NCBI RefSeq assembly: GCF_021864535.1
Contig: NZ_JAKJIC010000004.1
Span: 222,540 to 286,539, forward strand
Source of the DNA: Oryzibacter oryziterrae
GTDB lineage: Bacteria > Pseudomonadota > Alphaproteobacteria > Rhizobiales > Pleomorphomonadaceae
Length of the DNA: 64,000 nucleotides
Direction: 5' to 3'
Numbering within the stretch: the first letter of the stretch is position 1; each line of letters starts with the position of its first letter. The notes under the pieces are model-generated. The model was not told the DNA's origin, made no database searches, and saw only the letters and a list, made by a program, of their open reading frames with translations. The position numbers and the translations under genes were made by a program. Positions 46,347 to 56,601 of the stretch are shown here, piece by piece.

Positions 46347-46918
46347 GGCAGTGTCTCCATCGGGGCCTTCGACCGATCTGATGGCCCAGCGTGGACGAGT
46401 TTGTGCAGGGCAAAAAGCTGAGACCGGAAGCCCGGTTTTCGAAGCATTTTCTTCTTATGGCACAAACGCTTGCGGGCCCAGATGCGTGGTCGGACCACCA
46501 AGTCAGAAAATCAATAGCGGATTCGCTACCCTCATAAAACCATGTCACTTCTCGCAATGCATACGTGTCGTTCATGGGGGGAAACGCGTAGTTCTGCGGC
46601 GCCTTGGACGCTGCGAGCTGCCATGCTTCAGATGCGAAGCTCATTTGCGACTATTGCAATGCTGACATGAGGGCATGCGAGAGTGCAAAGCGAATATGGA
46701 AGGAAAGGCCAGGCAAGCTTTTGAAAGAAAGCCGAAAAATCTTTGCTCTGCGCCGGAGTATGGTCAGGCGTACCTTGGTTTGGCTTTCACCGGCTTTCGC
46801 CGCACATACCTAATCTCCCCTACCATCGAGATCAAATCGCAGCCGGTCGAACCTCATTATTACAGCCTTGTTCATGGCCTGAAGCTTAGTATCTGGAAGC
46901 GCCCAGAAAAGAGACCCG
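46347..46918. promoter_or_regulatory. 572-base upstream region of ackA
   Basis: No supportable gene. The region is less GC-rich than its surroundings and has unrelated short frames on both strands without domains. It must hold the promoters of the TetR gene (left) and ackA-pta (right). No FNR- or sigma-type motif could be assigned with confidence. It may contain a decayed gene. Confidence 0.4.
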
Positions 46919-48139
46919 ATGATGGCATCGCACGCCCAACTCATCCTTGTGATCAATTGCGGCTCGTCGTCGCTGAAATTCGCCCTTTATTCCACAGATC
47001 AGCGCGGACCCCTGCTGTCCGGCCTTGCCGAGTGCCTCGGTCAGGCGGACGCGTCCATGCGCATCGACGCCGATGGCGCGCGGGTGAAGACATCGCTCGA
47101 CGGCGCCAATCATGCTGGCGCCCTGGCGGCGCTGACGCGCGAGCTTGATGCGCGCGGCTTGCTCAAGGGCATTGCCGCCGTCGGCCATCGCGTGGTGCAT
47201 GGCGGCGAACGTTTCACCGCCTCCGCCCTGATCACCCCCGACGTCATCGCTGGCATCGAAGCCTGCGTTCCCCTGGCGCCGCTGCACAATCCGGCCAATC
47301 TGATCGGCATCAAGGCCGCCATCGCTGCCCTGCCGGGCGTGCGCCAGGTGGCTGTCTTCGATACCGCCTTCCATCAGACCATGCCGAAGGCCGCCTATCT
47401 CTATGCCCTGCCGCTGGCCTATTATCGCGACCTCGGCGTGCGTCGCTACGGCTTCCACGGCACCTCCCATCGCTACGTTGCCGCCGAAGCGGTGCGTGAG
47501 CTCGGGCTCGATCCCCTCGACCATGGCATCGTCATTGCCCATCTCGGCAATGGCGCCTCGGCGACCGCCGTGCTCAACGGCCGCTCGGTCGACACCACCA
47601 TGGGCCTGACCCCGCTTGAAGGTCTGGTGATGGGGACCCGCGCCGGCGACGTGGATTTCGGCGCACTGCTTTACATCGCCCGCCGCACCGGCGTCGATCT
47701 CGACGGCCTCGATACGCTGCTCAACCGAAAGAGCGGCCTGCTCGGCCTGTCGGAACTCTCCAACGACTGCCGCACGCTCGTTGCCGCCGCTGAGGAAGGC
47801 AACCAGCAGGCTGCAGACGCGCTCGACGTCTTCGTGCACCGTCTGGCCCGCCACATCGGCGGTCTCGCCACGTCGCTTCCCCGCCTTGATGCGGTGATAT
47901 TCACCGGCGGCATCGGCGAGAACTCGGCGCCGATCCGCGCCAAGACGCTCGGACGGCTGAAGAGCCTGGGCATTGAACTCGACGCTGACGCCAACGCCGG
48001 CATCTTCGGCGGCAAGCGCGGCCTAATCAGCACCGGCCGCACCCCGGCCGCCCTGGTGGTTCCCACCGACGAGGAATGGATGATTGCGGAAGACACCGCG
48101 GACCTCGCCGGCCTGAAGGCCGAAATGGCCGCACAGTGA
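46919..48139 (+). CDS. ackA: Acetate kinase
   Basis: A protein of 406 residues (ATG ATG at 46919/46922; either may serve, after an agaaaagaga stretch). All AckA signatures are present: VINCGSSSLKFALY, GHRVVHGGERF, FDTAFHQTMPKAAYLYALP, YGFHGTSHRYVA, AHLGNGASATAV, GTRAGDVDFGAL, FTGGIGENSAPIR. It interconverts acetate plus ATP and acetyl phosphate. It is 16 bases upstream of pta; together they connect acetyl-CoA and acetate. Confidence 0.96.
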   Translation: MMASHAQLILVINCGSSSLKFALYSTDQRGPLLSGLAECLGQADASMRIDADGARVKTSLDGANHAGALAALTRELDARGLLKGIAAVGHRVVHGGERFTASALITPDVIAGIEACVPLAPLHNPANLIGIKAAIAALPGVRQVAVFDTAFHQTMPKAAYLYALPLAYYRDLGVRRYGFHGTSHRYVAAEAVRELGLDPLDHGIVIAHLGNGASATAVLNGRSVDTTMGLTPLEGLVMGTRAGDVDFGALLYIARRTGVDLDGLDTLLNRKSGLLGLSELSNDCRTLVAAAEEGNQQAADALDVFVHRLARHIGGLATSLPRLDAVIFTGGIGENSAPIRAKTLGRLKSLGIELDADANAGIFGGKRGLISTGRTPAALVVPTDEEWMIAEDTADLAGLKAEMAAQ

Positions 48140-48155
48140 CAGGATCGACCGTGTC

Positions 48156-50291
48156 ATGACTCCAAAGCCTGAATATCGCACCATTTTCCTGGCTCCGACC
48201 TCAAGCCAGCTCGGCATTTCGTCCGTGGCCCTCGGCCTTGTGCGGGCCTTCCAGCGGGAAGGCTATGACGTGGGCTTCGCCAAGCCCGTTGCCGACCCCG
48301 AAGCCTATCCGGACGGTCTCGACCGTTCGGTGCATTTCGCCCGGACCTTGCTCGGCCTCGACACGCCCGATCCGATCCCGGCCGCTCGGGCCGAGGAACT
48401 GATCCGCTCCGGCAACCTGTTCACGCTGCTTGAAGAAGTGGTGGCGCTGGTGGAGCAGGCGCGCGGTGACCGTTCGATCGTGGTGGTCGAAGGGCTGCTG
48501 CCGTCGACCACCCATCCGCTTGCCGCCGACATCGACATCGCCATCGGTCGCTCCCTGTCGGCAGAGATCGTTGCGGTGGTGCCCGGTCTCGACGCCACCG
48601 TGCAGAGCGTGGCCGACTCGGTCGCCGATGCGGCCCATCGCTTCGGCGGCCCCGACGCCCGCCCCTTTGCCGGTGTGGTGGTGGCGCGCGTGCGCGGCCT
48701 GCTCAAGGTCGCGGAAATGCTGCGCGAACTGAGCGCGGCCAAGCTCGGCATTCCCGTCCTTGCCGTGACGCCGGATGATCCGGCCCTGAACGCCCCGCGT
48801 CTCGTGGATGTGGCCGACGACCTCGGGTTCTCCATCGTCCGCCGCGGCGACATTGAGAAGGCGCGCGTGCGCGACATCGTCATCGCCGCCGGCGCGCCGG
48901 AACGGCTGGTGACGGCCCTCAAGCCCGGTTCGCTGGTGGTCGCCCCTGGCGACCGTTCCGACCAGATCATCACCACGACGCTGGCGCGAGCCGGCGGCAT
49001 GCCGATCGCCGGCCTGCTGCTCACCTGCGATGCCCCGATGGCCCCGACCATCGAGGAGTTCCTGGCGCCGCGCTTCGGCGATCTGCCGGTGCTGCGCACC
49101 CAGCTGCAGACCTATGACGTCGCCATCCGCCTGCACGCCATGGATCGCCGCGTGCGCCACGAGGACCGCGACCGCATGGAGCGCCTCGTCGACCACGTGG
49201 CCGATCATCTCGACGTCAACGGCATCATCTCCGGCTCGCTCCGGCCCAACAACGGGCTGATGACGCCGCCCATGTTCCGCCATCGCCTGATCCAGGAAGC
49301 CCGGCGCGCCAACCGCCGCATCGTGCTGCCCGAGGGCGACGAGCCGCGTACGCTGCGCGCCGCAGCGATCTGCATGGAAAAGGGCATCGCCCATTGCATC
49401 CTGCTCGCCTCGCCCGAGCGCGTGGCAGAAGTGGCGACCACCCATGGCATCGACTTGCCGGATGGCCTGACCATCGTCGATCCCGCCTCGATCCGCGACA
49501 AGTATGTCGACCGCATGGTCGAGCTCAGGAAGTCCAAGGGGCTGACCAAGCCCCAGGCCGAACAGCAGCTCGAGGACACCGTGGTGCTCGGCACCATGAT
49601 GCTGGCGGTCGGCGATGTGGATGGCCTCGTGTCGGGTGCCGTGCATACCACCGCGTCGACCGTGCGCCCGGCGCTGCAGCTGATCCGCACGGCCGAGGGC
49701 TCGTCCATCGTCTCCTCGGTGTTCTTCATGCTGATGCCGGATCAGGTGCTGGTCTACGGCGACTGCGCCATCAATCCCGACCCGACGGCGACGGAGCTTG
49801 CCGAGATCGCCATCCAGTCGGCGGAGAGCGCGCGGTCCTTCGGCATGGAGCCCTGCGTTGCCATGATCTCCTACTCGACCGGCTCGTCCGGTACGGGCAA
49901 TGACGTGGACAAGGTGCGCGAGGCCACCCGGCTCGTGCGCGAACGCCGGCCGGACATCCTGGTCGACGGCCCGATCCAGTATGACGCGGCCAGCGTCGAG
50001 AGCGTCGGCCAGCAGAAGGCGCCGGGCTCGCCCGTGGCCGGTCACGCCAACGTCTTCGTCTTCCCCGACCTCAACACCGGCAACACCACCTACAAGGCGG
50101 TGCAGCGTTCGGCCAACGTGGTGTCGGTCGGTCCGATGCTGCAGGGCCTGCGCAAGCCGGTCAACGACCTCTCGCGCGGCGCGCTGGTGGACGACATCGT
50201 CTACACCATCGCCCTGACCGCCATCCAGGCGGCCGCCGAAGGCGCGTCGCCGGTCATCGAAGGCGTATCGCTCGCGGCCGTGTCGGCCTGA
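48156..50291 (+). CDS. pta: Phosphate acetyltransferase, full-length type
   Basis: A protein of 711 residues, the long Pta form. About 10-220 is the N-terminal P-loop-like domain (LAPTSSQLGISSVALGLVRAFQREG). About 225-340 is the DRTGG domain. About 385-705 is the catalytic PTA_PTB domain (RRIVLPEGDEPRTLRAA; VLGTMMLAVGDVDGLVSGAVHTTASTVRPALQLI; SYSTGSSGTGNDVDKVREA; GHANVFVFPDLNTGNTTYKAVQRSA). It makes acetyl phosphate from acetyl-CoA. It is the second gene of ackA-pta and ends at a strong terminator. Confidence 0.96.
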   Translation: MTPKPEYRTIFLAPTSSQLGISSVALGLVRAFQREGYDVGFAKPVADPEAYPDGLDRSVHFARTLLGLDTPDPIPAARAEELIRSGNLFTLLEEVVALVEQARGDRSIVVVEGLLPSTTHPLAADIDIAIGRSLSAEIVAVVPGLDATVQSVADSVADAAHRFGGPDARPFAGVVVARVRGLLKVAEMLRELSAAKLGIPVLAVTPDDPALNAPRLVDVADDLGFSIVRRGDIEKARVRDIVIAAGAPERLVTALKPGSLVVAPGDRSDQIITTTLARAGGMPIAGLLLTCDAPMAPTIEEFLAPRFGDLPVLRTQLQTYDVAIRLHAMDRRVRHEDRDRMERLVDHVADHLDVNGIISGSLRPNNGLMTPPMFRHRLIQEARRANRRIVLPEGDEPRTLRAAAICMEKGIAHCILLASPERVAEVATTHGIDLPDGLTIVDPASIRDKYVDRMVELRKSKGLTKPQAEQQLEDTVVLGTMMLAVGDVDGLVSGAVHTTASTVRPALQLIRTAEGSSIVSSVFFMLMPDQVLVYGDCAINPDPTATELAEIAIQSAESARSFGMEPCVAMISYSTGSSGTGNDVDKVREATRLVRERRPDILVDGPIQYDAASVESVGQQKAPGSPVAGHANVFVFPDLNTGNTTYKAVQRSANVVSVGPMLQGLRKPVNDLSRGALVDDIVYTIALTAIQAAAEGASPVIEGVSLAAVSA

Positions 50292-50310
50292 CAGCCCGCT
50301 GAACAGACAA

Positions 50311-50350
50311 GAACCCCGCCGTCCTCACGGGCGGCGGGGTTCCTTTTTCC
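50311..50350 (+). terminator. Strong intrinsic terminator of ackA-pta
   Basis: An 11-bp perfect stem (50311-50321 with 50332-50342), 10-base loop, then a T-run (ctttttcc at 50343-50350), 20 bases after the pta stop. Textbook Rho-independent terminator. Confidence 0.9.
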
Positions 50351-50417
50351 AAAGGCAGGTGCGGCGAGGCCGCAACCCAATGCGCCAGGATGCTGACGCA
50401 TCGGCTCACTGAAGACA

Positions 50418-50460
50418 TTTCGAATGTCTCATCTGCATCAACGGCATGAGACATTCGAAA
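50418..50460. repeat. Perfect 15-bp inverted repeat
   Basis: Arms 50418-50432 and 50446-50460 are exactly complementary; the spacer is 13 bases. It lies between the convergent pta and M29 aminopeptidase genes and beside a second inverted repeat. It may be a terminator, a REP-like element or a protein-binding palindrome. Confidence 0.6.
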
Positions 50461-50464
50461 GCGG

Positions 50465-50499
50465 GATGCCGAGAGTCACTTTCAATGACACTCGGCATC
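50465..50499 (-). terminator. Hairpin at the 3' end of the M29 aminopeptidase gene
   Basis: A 9-bp stem (50465-50473 with 50491-50499) plus four more pairs after one mismatch (50475-50478 with 50486-50489). It overlaps the stop codon. Without a T-run it is a weaker terminator candidate for the minus-strand gene. Confidence 0.5.
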
Positions 50500-51730
50500 A
50501 GGCCCATTCGCCCTTGCGCATGACCGCTTCGGTGGAGCCATCGGCGTTGACGCCGTCGACGTCCACTTCGCCCGAACCGATCATCCAGTCGATGTGGATG
50601 ATCGAGTTGTTGGCGCCGCGCGCGGCGAGATCGTCGGGCGAAAGCCCCTTGCCGCCGTCCCGGAAGCACTTGGAGTAGGCCTGGCCGAGCGCGATGTGGC
50701 TGGAGGCATTCTCGTCATAGAGCGTGTTGTAGAAAAGGAGGCCCGAGGCGGAGATGGGCGAGCCATGCGGCACCAGGGCCACCTCGCCGAGCCGGCGGGC
50801 GCCCTCGTCGCTGTCCAGCACCTTGTTGAGCACATCGAGCCCCTTGGTGGCCGACGCTTCGACGATGCGGCCACCGTCGAACTTCACGGCGATGTCGGTG
50901 ATCAGCGTGCCGTTGTAGCTGAGCGGCTTGGTGGAGCGCACGAAGCCATCCACCCGCAGCTTGTGCGGCGTGGTGAACACTTCCTCGGTGGGAATGTTGG
51001 CGTTGCAGGTGATGCCGTTGTTGGCCGTGCCCGAGCCGCCGCACCATTCGTGATCGTCGGCAAGACCGACGGTGAGGTCGGTGCCCGGCCCGGTGAAGCG
51101 CAGGGCCGAGAAGCGCTTGCCGTTGAGGAAGCCCATGCGGGCGTGCAGCTCGGCATTATGGGCGGCCCAGGCGGCGATCGGGTCGGGCGTGTCGATGCGC
51201 GAGGCGGCGAAGATGGCATCCCAGAGGCGCGTGACGGCCTTTTCCGCGGAAATGTCGGGGAACATCAGCTGGGCCCAGTCGGGCGTTGCGGCAGAGACGA
51301 TCGACCAGTTGATGTCGAAGTTGACGATCGGCATCATCGCCGGCTTGTAGGCGGCCGATTGCGCCTTGTTGGCGCGCGACACCTTCTCGGGATCCTGCGA
51401 CGACAGCAGCATGGGATTGGCGCCGGAAATGGCGAGGCGGGCGGCGCCGGCATTGTAGGCCTTGGCCATGCCCTCGTAGAGCCAGCCGGCGGCCTTGTCG
51501 AAGCTGTCGTCAGGCGCATGGGCGAAGCGGGCGAGCGTCATGGCGTCGTCCGACAGGATCGTCGTGACGAGGCTCGCGCCGGCCTTGTAGGCATGCGCGG
51601 TGATCAGGCGGGCGAGCGGCAGCGCATCGGTCGGCGAGGTCATCACAAGCTCCTGGCCTGGCGTGAGACCAAGTCCGACCTTCACGGCCACTTCGGCCAG
51701 CTTGTCGAGACGGGTGCTGAAATCGGTCAT
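50498..51730 (-). CDS. Aminopeptidase, M29 family
   Basis: A protein of 410 residues. The start at 51730 (MTDFSTRLDKLAEVAVKVG) is supported by a ggag site about 9 bases before it; the frame continues six codons upstream. M29 (AmpS/AmpT/PepS) features are VGLGLTPGQELVMTSP, FTGPGTDLTVGLADDHEWCGG, NANIPTEEVFTTPH, NKVLDSDEGARRLGEVALVPHGSPI and YDENASSHIALGQAY, ending near NNSIIHIDWMIGSGEVDVDGV. A cytosolic metallo-aminopeptidase. Confidence 0.92.
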   Translation of the reverse strand: MTDFSTRLDKLAEVAVKVGLGLTPGQELVMTSPTDALPLARLITAHAYKAGASLVTTILSDDAMTLARFAHAPDDSFDKAAGWLYEGMAKAYNAGAARLAISGANPMLLSSQDPEKVSRANKAQSAAYKPAMMPIVNFDINWSIVSAATPDWAQLMFPDISAEKAVTRLWDAIFAASRIDTPDPIAAWAAHNAELHARMGFLNGKRFSALRFTGPGTDLTVGLADDHEWCGGSGTANNGITCNANIPTEEVFTTPHKLRVDGFVRSTKPLSYNGTLITDIAVKFDGGRIVEASATKGLDVLNKVLDSDEGARRLGEVALVPHGSPISASGLLFYNTLYDENASSHIALGQAYSKCFRDGGKGLSPDDLAARGANNSIIHIDWMIGSGEVDVDGVNADGSTEAVMRKGEWA

Positions 51731-51886
51731 TGCGGGGGCTCCGGACACTTGAGAAGGATTCGCAGGCGATCGTAGCCGGGAATGCGGGCGTGCGGCAATG
51801 CTTGCCGGACCACCTCCGGGGGCGGTTCGGTCGACAATGGCCGGCGAGCACGCGATCTTGATGGGCGGGAGGGCGAAGCCGCTGCG

Positions 51887-52864
51887 TCAGGCCGCGCCGG
51901 AACGGTGGCTGTCCGACATCTGCGGCAGGCCCATGCGTACGCAGTTGCGGCCGTCGCCCTTGGCGCGATAGAGCGCCGCGTCGGCCTGGGCGATCAGGTC
52001 CGACAGGCTGGTCAGGCCGCGGGCCGGCTCGCAGCTGGCGACGCCGATGCTGATGGTCAGCTGGGTATTGCCATCGAAGCCGAAGCTGCTGACGGCAAGA
52101 CGCATGTGTTCCGCCATGGCAACCGACTGGACGAGCGAGCTTTCGGGCAGCAGCACGACAAACTCCTCGCCGCCCCAGCGCGAGGCAAAGTCGACGTCGC
52201 GCAGATGGTCGGAGAGGATGCCGGCAACGGCGATCAGCATCTTGTCGCCGGTGATGTGCCCCAAGGTGTCGTTGATGCGCTTGAAATGATCGATGTCGAT
52301 CATCAGGACGGACAGTGTCGCCCCCTTCTGCTGGGCGGCGCGATATTCGTTGTGGGCGATGGTCTCGAAGTGCCGGCGGTTCCACAGGCCGGTCAATCCG
52401 TCCGTCTGGCTCAGACGGCGCAGGTCCGTTTCCAGGCGATGCCGGGCGGTGATGTTCGAGGCGACCCAGAGAACGGCGTCCTCGCCGCCGACCTGGAAGG
52501 GGAGCGCCTTGATGCGCGCCTCGAACCAGAGCGTCTCGGCCGGGCCGACACCATTCAACCTGTTGATGTCATGGCTGGAAAGCGGATACTCGATGATATG
52601 CAGATGCCCGACCGCAAGCGTATGCTCGACTTCGGAAATCAGCCACACGGCCTGATCGTGCGGCATGAACTCGCGAACATTGAGGCCGATCAGCGCCGAA
52701 CCGTCGTGATAGTAGCGGCTGTCGCGGCCGCCATAGACAGCCGCGTAGAGACCCGAGCGCGTGATCACGAACGCGGGGTCCGGCAAAGACATCAAAATGG
52801 TCTCGAGATCCCCAGAATCGAACATTTGCAGGGCCCCGGTACCAACGCTGGGCAAGCTGGACAA
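51887..52864 (-). CDS. PAS-GGDEF diguanylate cyclase
   Basis: A protein of 325 residues if the TTG at 52864 (preceded by TGGAG) is used; ATG 52825 is an alternative giving 312. About 17-125 is a PAS sensor domain (MSLPDPAFVITRSGLYAAVYGG). About 150-310 is GGDEF: DGLTGLWNRRHF, MIDIDHFKRINDTLGH and the active-site GGEEF. An inhibitory I-site RDVD lies exactly five residues before GGEEF. It makes c-di-GMP with product inhibition. There are no membrane segments, so the sensed signal is probably cytosolic. Confidence 0.9.
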   Translation of the reverse strand: MSSLPSVGTGALQMFDSGDLETILMSLPDPAFVITRSGLYAAVYGGRDSRYYHDGSALIGLNVREFMPHDQAVWLISEVEHTLAVGHLHIIEYPLSSHDINRLNGVGPAETLWFEARIKALPFQVGGEDAVLWVASNITARHRLETDLRRLSQTDGLTGLWNRRHFETIAHNEYRAAQQKGATLSVLMIDIDHFKRINDTLGHITGDKMLIAVAGILSDHLRDVDFASRWGGEEFVVLLPESSLVQSVAMAEHMRLAVSSFGFDGNTQLTISIGVASCEPARGLTSLSDLIAQADAALYRAKGDGRNCVRMGLPQMSDSHRSGAA

Positions 52865-53273
52865 GCCTGCTCCAGGGGTGGCAGCTCAAGTTAACGAATC
52901 TGGGGCCTTCACCTGCCAAATCTTGCAACGTGGCCTGCGAAGGACCTTGTCGACACTGCCCGCTATGATAGTTCCATTCGCCTAAGCAACGATTAACTTT
53001 TCTGCGCCGCGGGCGAACATCTCGGGCTGATCATGTCTGGGCTTCAGTCCTTGTTGAGGCGATGGTGTCAGGCGATCCCTGGTCAGGCAACAATATGCAG
53101 GTTGCAGCGCATGGCGGGAACTCTGTAGCGTTGGTTGTATCCTTGATTGAAGTTGTTAGCGAATACGCAATAACTTCATCAACCCCTGTTTGTTTTGACG
53201 AGGGTCAAGAAGAAGGGCCTCGCCCCGTTGCCGGGGGAGGCCCTTCGTTAACCTTTGAAGCTCAGCTAGACGC
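52865..53273. other. Gap between diguanylate cyclase gene and ilvD
   Basis: 409 bases. It holds the promoter side of the cyclase gene (left) and the ilvD terminator (53212-53246). A run of raised AT content is seen around 53130-53200. No gene is supportable. Confidence 0.5.
53212..53246 (-). terminator. Terminator of ilvD
   Basis: A 10-bp stem (53212-53221 with 53237-53246), extended by four GC pairs after a bulge (53223-53226 with 53233-53236). On the minus strand it is followed by a short T-rich stretch (complement of 53205-53212). It lies 28 bases past the ilvD stop. Confidence 0.65.
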
Positions 53274-55127
53274 TTACTTCTCGATCAGGCTCACGTCGCG
53301 CACCGCACCCTTGGCGGCCGAGGTGGCCATGGCGGCATAGGCGCGAAGCGCCGCCGAGACCTTGCGGGGACGCGGCTTGGCCGGCTTCCAGCCGTCGCGG
53401 CCCTTGGCTTCCATGGCCTTGCGGCGTTCGGCGAAGACGCTGTCGGGCAGGTCGACGCGGATGACGCGGTTGGGGATGTCGATGACGACCGGATCGCCTT
53501 CCTCGACGAGACCGATCAGGCCGCCTTCGGCCGCTTCCGGCGAGACGTGACCGATCGAGAGCCCCGACGTGCCGCCCGAGAAGCGGCCGTCGGTGATCAG
53601 GGCGCAGGCCTTGCCGAGGCCCTTCGACTTCAGATAGCTGGTCGGATAGAGCATTTCCTGCATGCCCGGACCGCCGCGCGGGCCCTCATAGCGGATCAGC
53701 ACCACGTCGCCGGCCTTGATCTCGCCCGAGAGGATCGCCTTCACCGAGGCGTCCTGGCTCTCGAAGATGCGGGCGGGACCGGAGAACTTCAGGATGCTGT
53801 CGTCGACGCCGGCGGTCTTGACGATGCAGCCGTCGACCGCAAGGTTGCCGAACAGCACGGCGAGACCGCCGTCCTTGGAGAAGGCGTGCTCGGCCGAGCG
53901 GATCACGCCCGTCTCGCGATCGGTGTCGAGGCTGTCCCAACGGCGGTTCTGGCTGAAGGCCACTTCCGTGCGCACGCCACCGGGGGCGGCCATGTAGAAC
54001 TCGCGCACGCTGTCGGAGTTGCTGCGCGAGACATCCCAATGGTCGATGGCCGCGCGCATGGAGGCGGCGTGGACGCAATTGGTGGTGCCGTCGAACAGGC
54101 CGGCCCGCTCGAGCTGGCCGAGGATGGCCATGATGCCGCCGGCGCGGTGCACGTCTTCCATGTGAACGGTGGACACCGACGGCGCCACCTTGCACAGCAC
54201 CGGCACGCGGCGGCTCAGACGGTCGATGTCGGCCATGGTGAAGTCTACGCCCGCCTCGTGGGCGGCGGCCAGCAGGTGCAGCACGGTGTTGGTCGACCCG
54301 CCCATGGCGATGTCGAGCGTCATGGCGTTCTCGAAGGCCGTCAACGTGGCGATCGAGCGCGGCAGCACGCTTTCGTCATTCTGCTCGTAATAGCGACGGG
54401 CGAGGTCGACGATCAGGTGGCCGGCCTCGACGAACAGGCGCTGACGGTCGGCATGGGTGGCGAGCATGGAGCCGTTGCCGGGCAGGCTGAGGCCGAGCGC
54501 TTCGGTCAGGCAGTTCATGGAATTGGCGGTGAACATGCCCGAGCAGGAGCCGCAGGTCGGGCAGGCGTTCTGCTCGATCGACTGCACGTCGGCGTCGGAG
54601 ATCTTGTCATCGGCTGCGGCGACCATGGCATCGACCAGGTCGAGCTTGCGGGCACCGGTCGACAGGATCACCTTGCCCGCTTCCATCGGCCCGCCGGAGA
54701 CGAAGACGGCGGGGATGTTGAGGCGCAGGGCGGCGTTGAGCATGCCCGGGGTGATCTTGTCGCAATTGGAGATGCAGACCATGGCGTCGGCGCAATGGGC
54801 GTTGACCATGTATTCGACGCTGTCGGCGATCAGGTCGCGCGAAGGCAGCGAATAGAGCATGCCGTCGTGGCCCATGGCGATGCCGTCGTCGACGGCGATC
54901 GTGTTGAACTCCTTGGCGACGCCACCGGCCTTCTCGATCTCACGGGCCACCAGCTGGCCGAGATCCTTCAGATGCACATGGCCGGGCACGAACTGGGTGA
55001 AGGAGTTGACGACGGCAATGATCGGCTTGCCGAAATCGCCGTCCTTCATGCCGGTGGCGCGCCAGAGGCCGCGCGCGCCGGCCATGTTGCGGCCGTGGGT
55101 GGAGGTGCGGGAACGATAGGCAGGCAT
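53274..55127 (-). CDS. ilvD: Dihydroxy-acid dehydratase
   Basis: A protein of 617 residues, the usual length. It opens with [20 protein letters not shown]. Iron-sulfur and substrate motifs are [53 protein letters not shown], and near the end [24 protein letters not shown]. It dehydrates 2,3-dihydroxy-isovalerate and -methylvalerate in branched-chain amino acid synthesis. It stands alone, transcribed leftwards, with its own terminator. Confidence 0.97.
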   Translation of the reverse strand: MPAYRSRTSTHGRNMAGARGLWRATGMKDGDFGKPIIAVVNSFTQFVPGHVHLKDLGQLVAREIEKAGGVAKEFNTIAVDDGIAMGHDGMLYSLPSRDLIADSVEYMVNAHCADAMVCISNCDKITPGMLNAALRLNIPAVFVSGGPMEAGKVILSTGARKLDLVDAMVAAADDKISDADVQSIEQNACPTCGSCSGMFTANSMNCLTEALGLSLPGNGSMLATHADRQRLFVEAGHLIVDLARRYYEQNDESVLPRSIATLTAFENAMTLDIAMGGSTNTVLHLLAAAHEAGVDFTMADIDRLSRRVPVLCKVAPSVSTVHMEDVHRAGGIMAILGQLERAGLFDGTTNCVHAASMRAAIDHWDVSRSNSDSVREFYMAAPGGVRTEVAFSQNRRWDSLDTDRETGVIRSAEHAFSKDGGLAVLFGNLAVDGCIVKTAGVDDSILKFSGPARIFESQDASVKAILSGEIKAGDVVLIRYEGPRGGPGMQEMLYPTSYLKSKGLGKACALITDGRFSGGTSGLSIGHVSPEAAEGGLIGLVEEGDPVVIDIPNRVIRVDLPDSVFAERRKAMEAKGRDGWKPAKPRPRKVSAALRAYAAMATSAAKGAVRDVSLIEK

Positions 55128-55233
55128 GGGCTCGTCCGTCCGTGTCGAGAGTAAGGACGCTTGATATACGTCCGCGGACGGCCAAGGAAAAGCGGATTTG
55201 CAGGACTTGCGGTACGCCTGAACGCGGTTTTGA

Positions 55234-56601
55234 TCAGGCGGCCCGCACCGAATTCAGGAAATTGGCCACCTCTGACTTCAGCGTGCGGCAAATCTCGTTG
55301 AGCGAGCCGGCTGAAGCCGAGAGATCGGCGGTCGCGGTGGCGGCGCTCTCATTGGCCTCGGTCACCTCGACGATGTCGCGCGCGACAAGGCTGGTTCCCT
55401 GGGCGGCAAGCTGCACGTTGGCAGAGATTTCGCGCGTTGCCGTGCCTTGCTGGTCCACCGAGAAGGAAATGGTGCCGGCAATCTCGGTGAGGTTTTCGAT
55501 GACCTTCGAGATTTCGTTGACCGCCTGCACCGACCCCTGGGTCGAGTTCTGGATGTCCGAAATCTGCTGGCCGATGGTGGACGTCGCCTTGGCGGTCTGG
55601 TCGGCCAGCTGCTTGACCTCGGCGGCGACGACGGCAAAGCCCTTGCCGGCTTCCCCGGCACGCGCGGCTTCGATCGTGGCATTGAGGGCGAGAAGGTTGG
55701 TCTGGCCGGCGATGTTGTTGATGAGTTCCACCACGTCGCCGATCTTCTGGGCGGCATGCGACAGCTCGCCGATCCGGGCAGCCGTCTTGCGGACGTCGGC
55801 GGCGGCAGAACCGGCCGCTTGGGCCGCACTGGCAGCCTGGCGGGAGATCTCGCCGATGGAGCTGGTCAGCTCCTCAGTCGCTGCTGCAACGGCCTGCACG
55901 TTGCTGGAGGCTTCCTCCGAGCCGTGGGTCACGCTGTCGGCCTTCTCGTGCGCCGTCCGGTTTGCAACCGAAAGGTCCGCCGCCAGACGCGTCATCACCC
56001 CCGCCGAAGACACCACGCGTTCGGTGATCACGCCGATGCTGGCCTCGAACGTCTGGGCAAGCTCGTTCCGCGCCTGCTGGCCGGCCCGTCGGCTGGCTTC
56101 GAAATAGACGCCGATGGCAAAGTTCATGTCGAGCAGGATCGCCTGCGATAGGGCCTGCATCAGTGTGGTGCGCTTGTCCGCCGCGCCGGACCGGTCGAAG
56201 AGCGAGCCGGCGAAATCCTTGTTGATCCGCCCGATCAGTGCCGAGAGCAGGAAGCTGTAGCCCCCGATGTACCAGCTCGGCTCCAGGCCGATGCGATTGT
56301 GCGCCTCGCCGATTCGGGTGACCGAAGCAATGTAGCTCTCATCGAACTTGCCGTCGGTGATGACGCCCCAATGCTTGAGCTGGGCGGCCTTGGCGTGGGC
56401 GATATGCTCGGCCGAGTGGAAGAAGCGGCGCGTCTGCTCCACGCCGGCCACATGGGCGTAGAAGGCTTCCAGAGCCTCCGGAAGCACGCCCATGATGTAG
56501 GCCTTGTTTTCCCTCAGCGTGGCCGTAACGGCAGGGCCGATCTGAAAGAAGGCAAGCTCATTCGCCGTGGAAGCGTAGAACCGTTGGGGTGTGGCGGCCA
56601 T
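55234..56601 (-). CDS. Globin-coupled chemoreceptor (HemAT-like)
   Basis: A protein of 455 residues without membrane helices. About 10-175 is a protoglobin sensor domain with likely haem-proximal His101 in [20 protein letters not shown]. About 195-455 is the MCP signalling domain ([62 protein letters not shown]). It probably senses oxygen or another diatomic gas and drives aerotaxis. No che genes are nearby. Confidence 0.92.
   Translation of the reverse strand: MAATPQRFYASTANELAFFQIGPAVTATLRENKAYIMGVLPEALEAFYAHVAGVEQTRRFFHSAEHIAHAKAAQLKHWGVITDGKFDESYIASVTRIGEAHNRIGLEPSWYIGGYSFLLSALIGRINKDFAGSLFDRSGAADKRTTLMQALSQAILLDMNFAIGVYFEASRRAGQQARNELAQTFEASIGVITERVVSSAGVMTRLAADLSVANRTAHEKADSVTHGSEEASSNVQAVAAATEELTSSIGEISRQAASAAQAAGSAAADVRKTAARIGELSHAAQKIGDVVELINNIAGQTNLLALNATIEAARAGEAGKGFAVVAAEVKQLADQTAKATSTIGQQISDIQNSTQGSVQAVNEISKVIENLTEIAGTISFSVDQQGTATREISANVQLAAQGTSLVARDIVEVTEANESAATATADLSASAGSLNEICRTLKSEVANFLNSVRAA

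Noticed and set aside
46300..46644. 114-codon minus-strand frame overlapping the TetR start
   Set aside because: It overlaps the TetR gene's 5' end in another frame, and no similarity is recognised.
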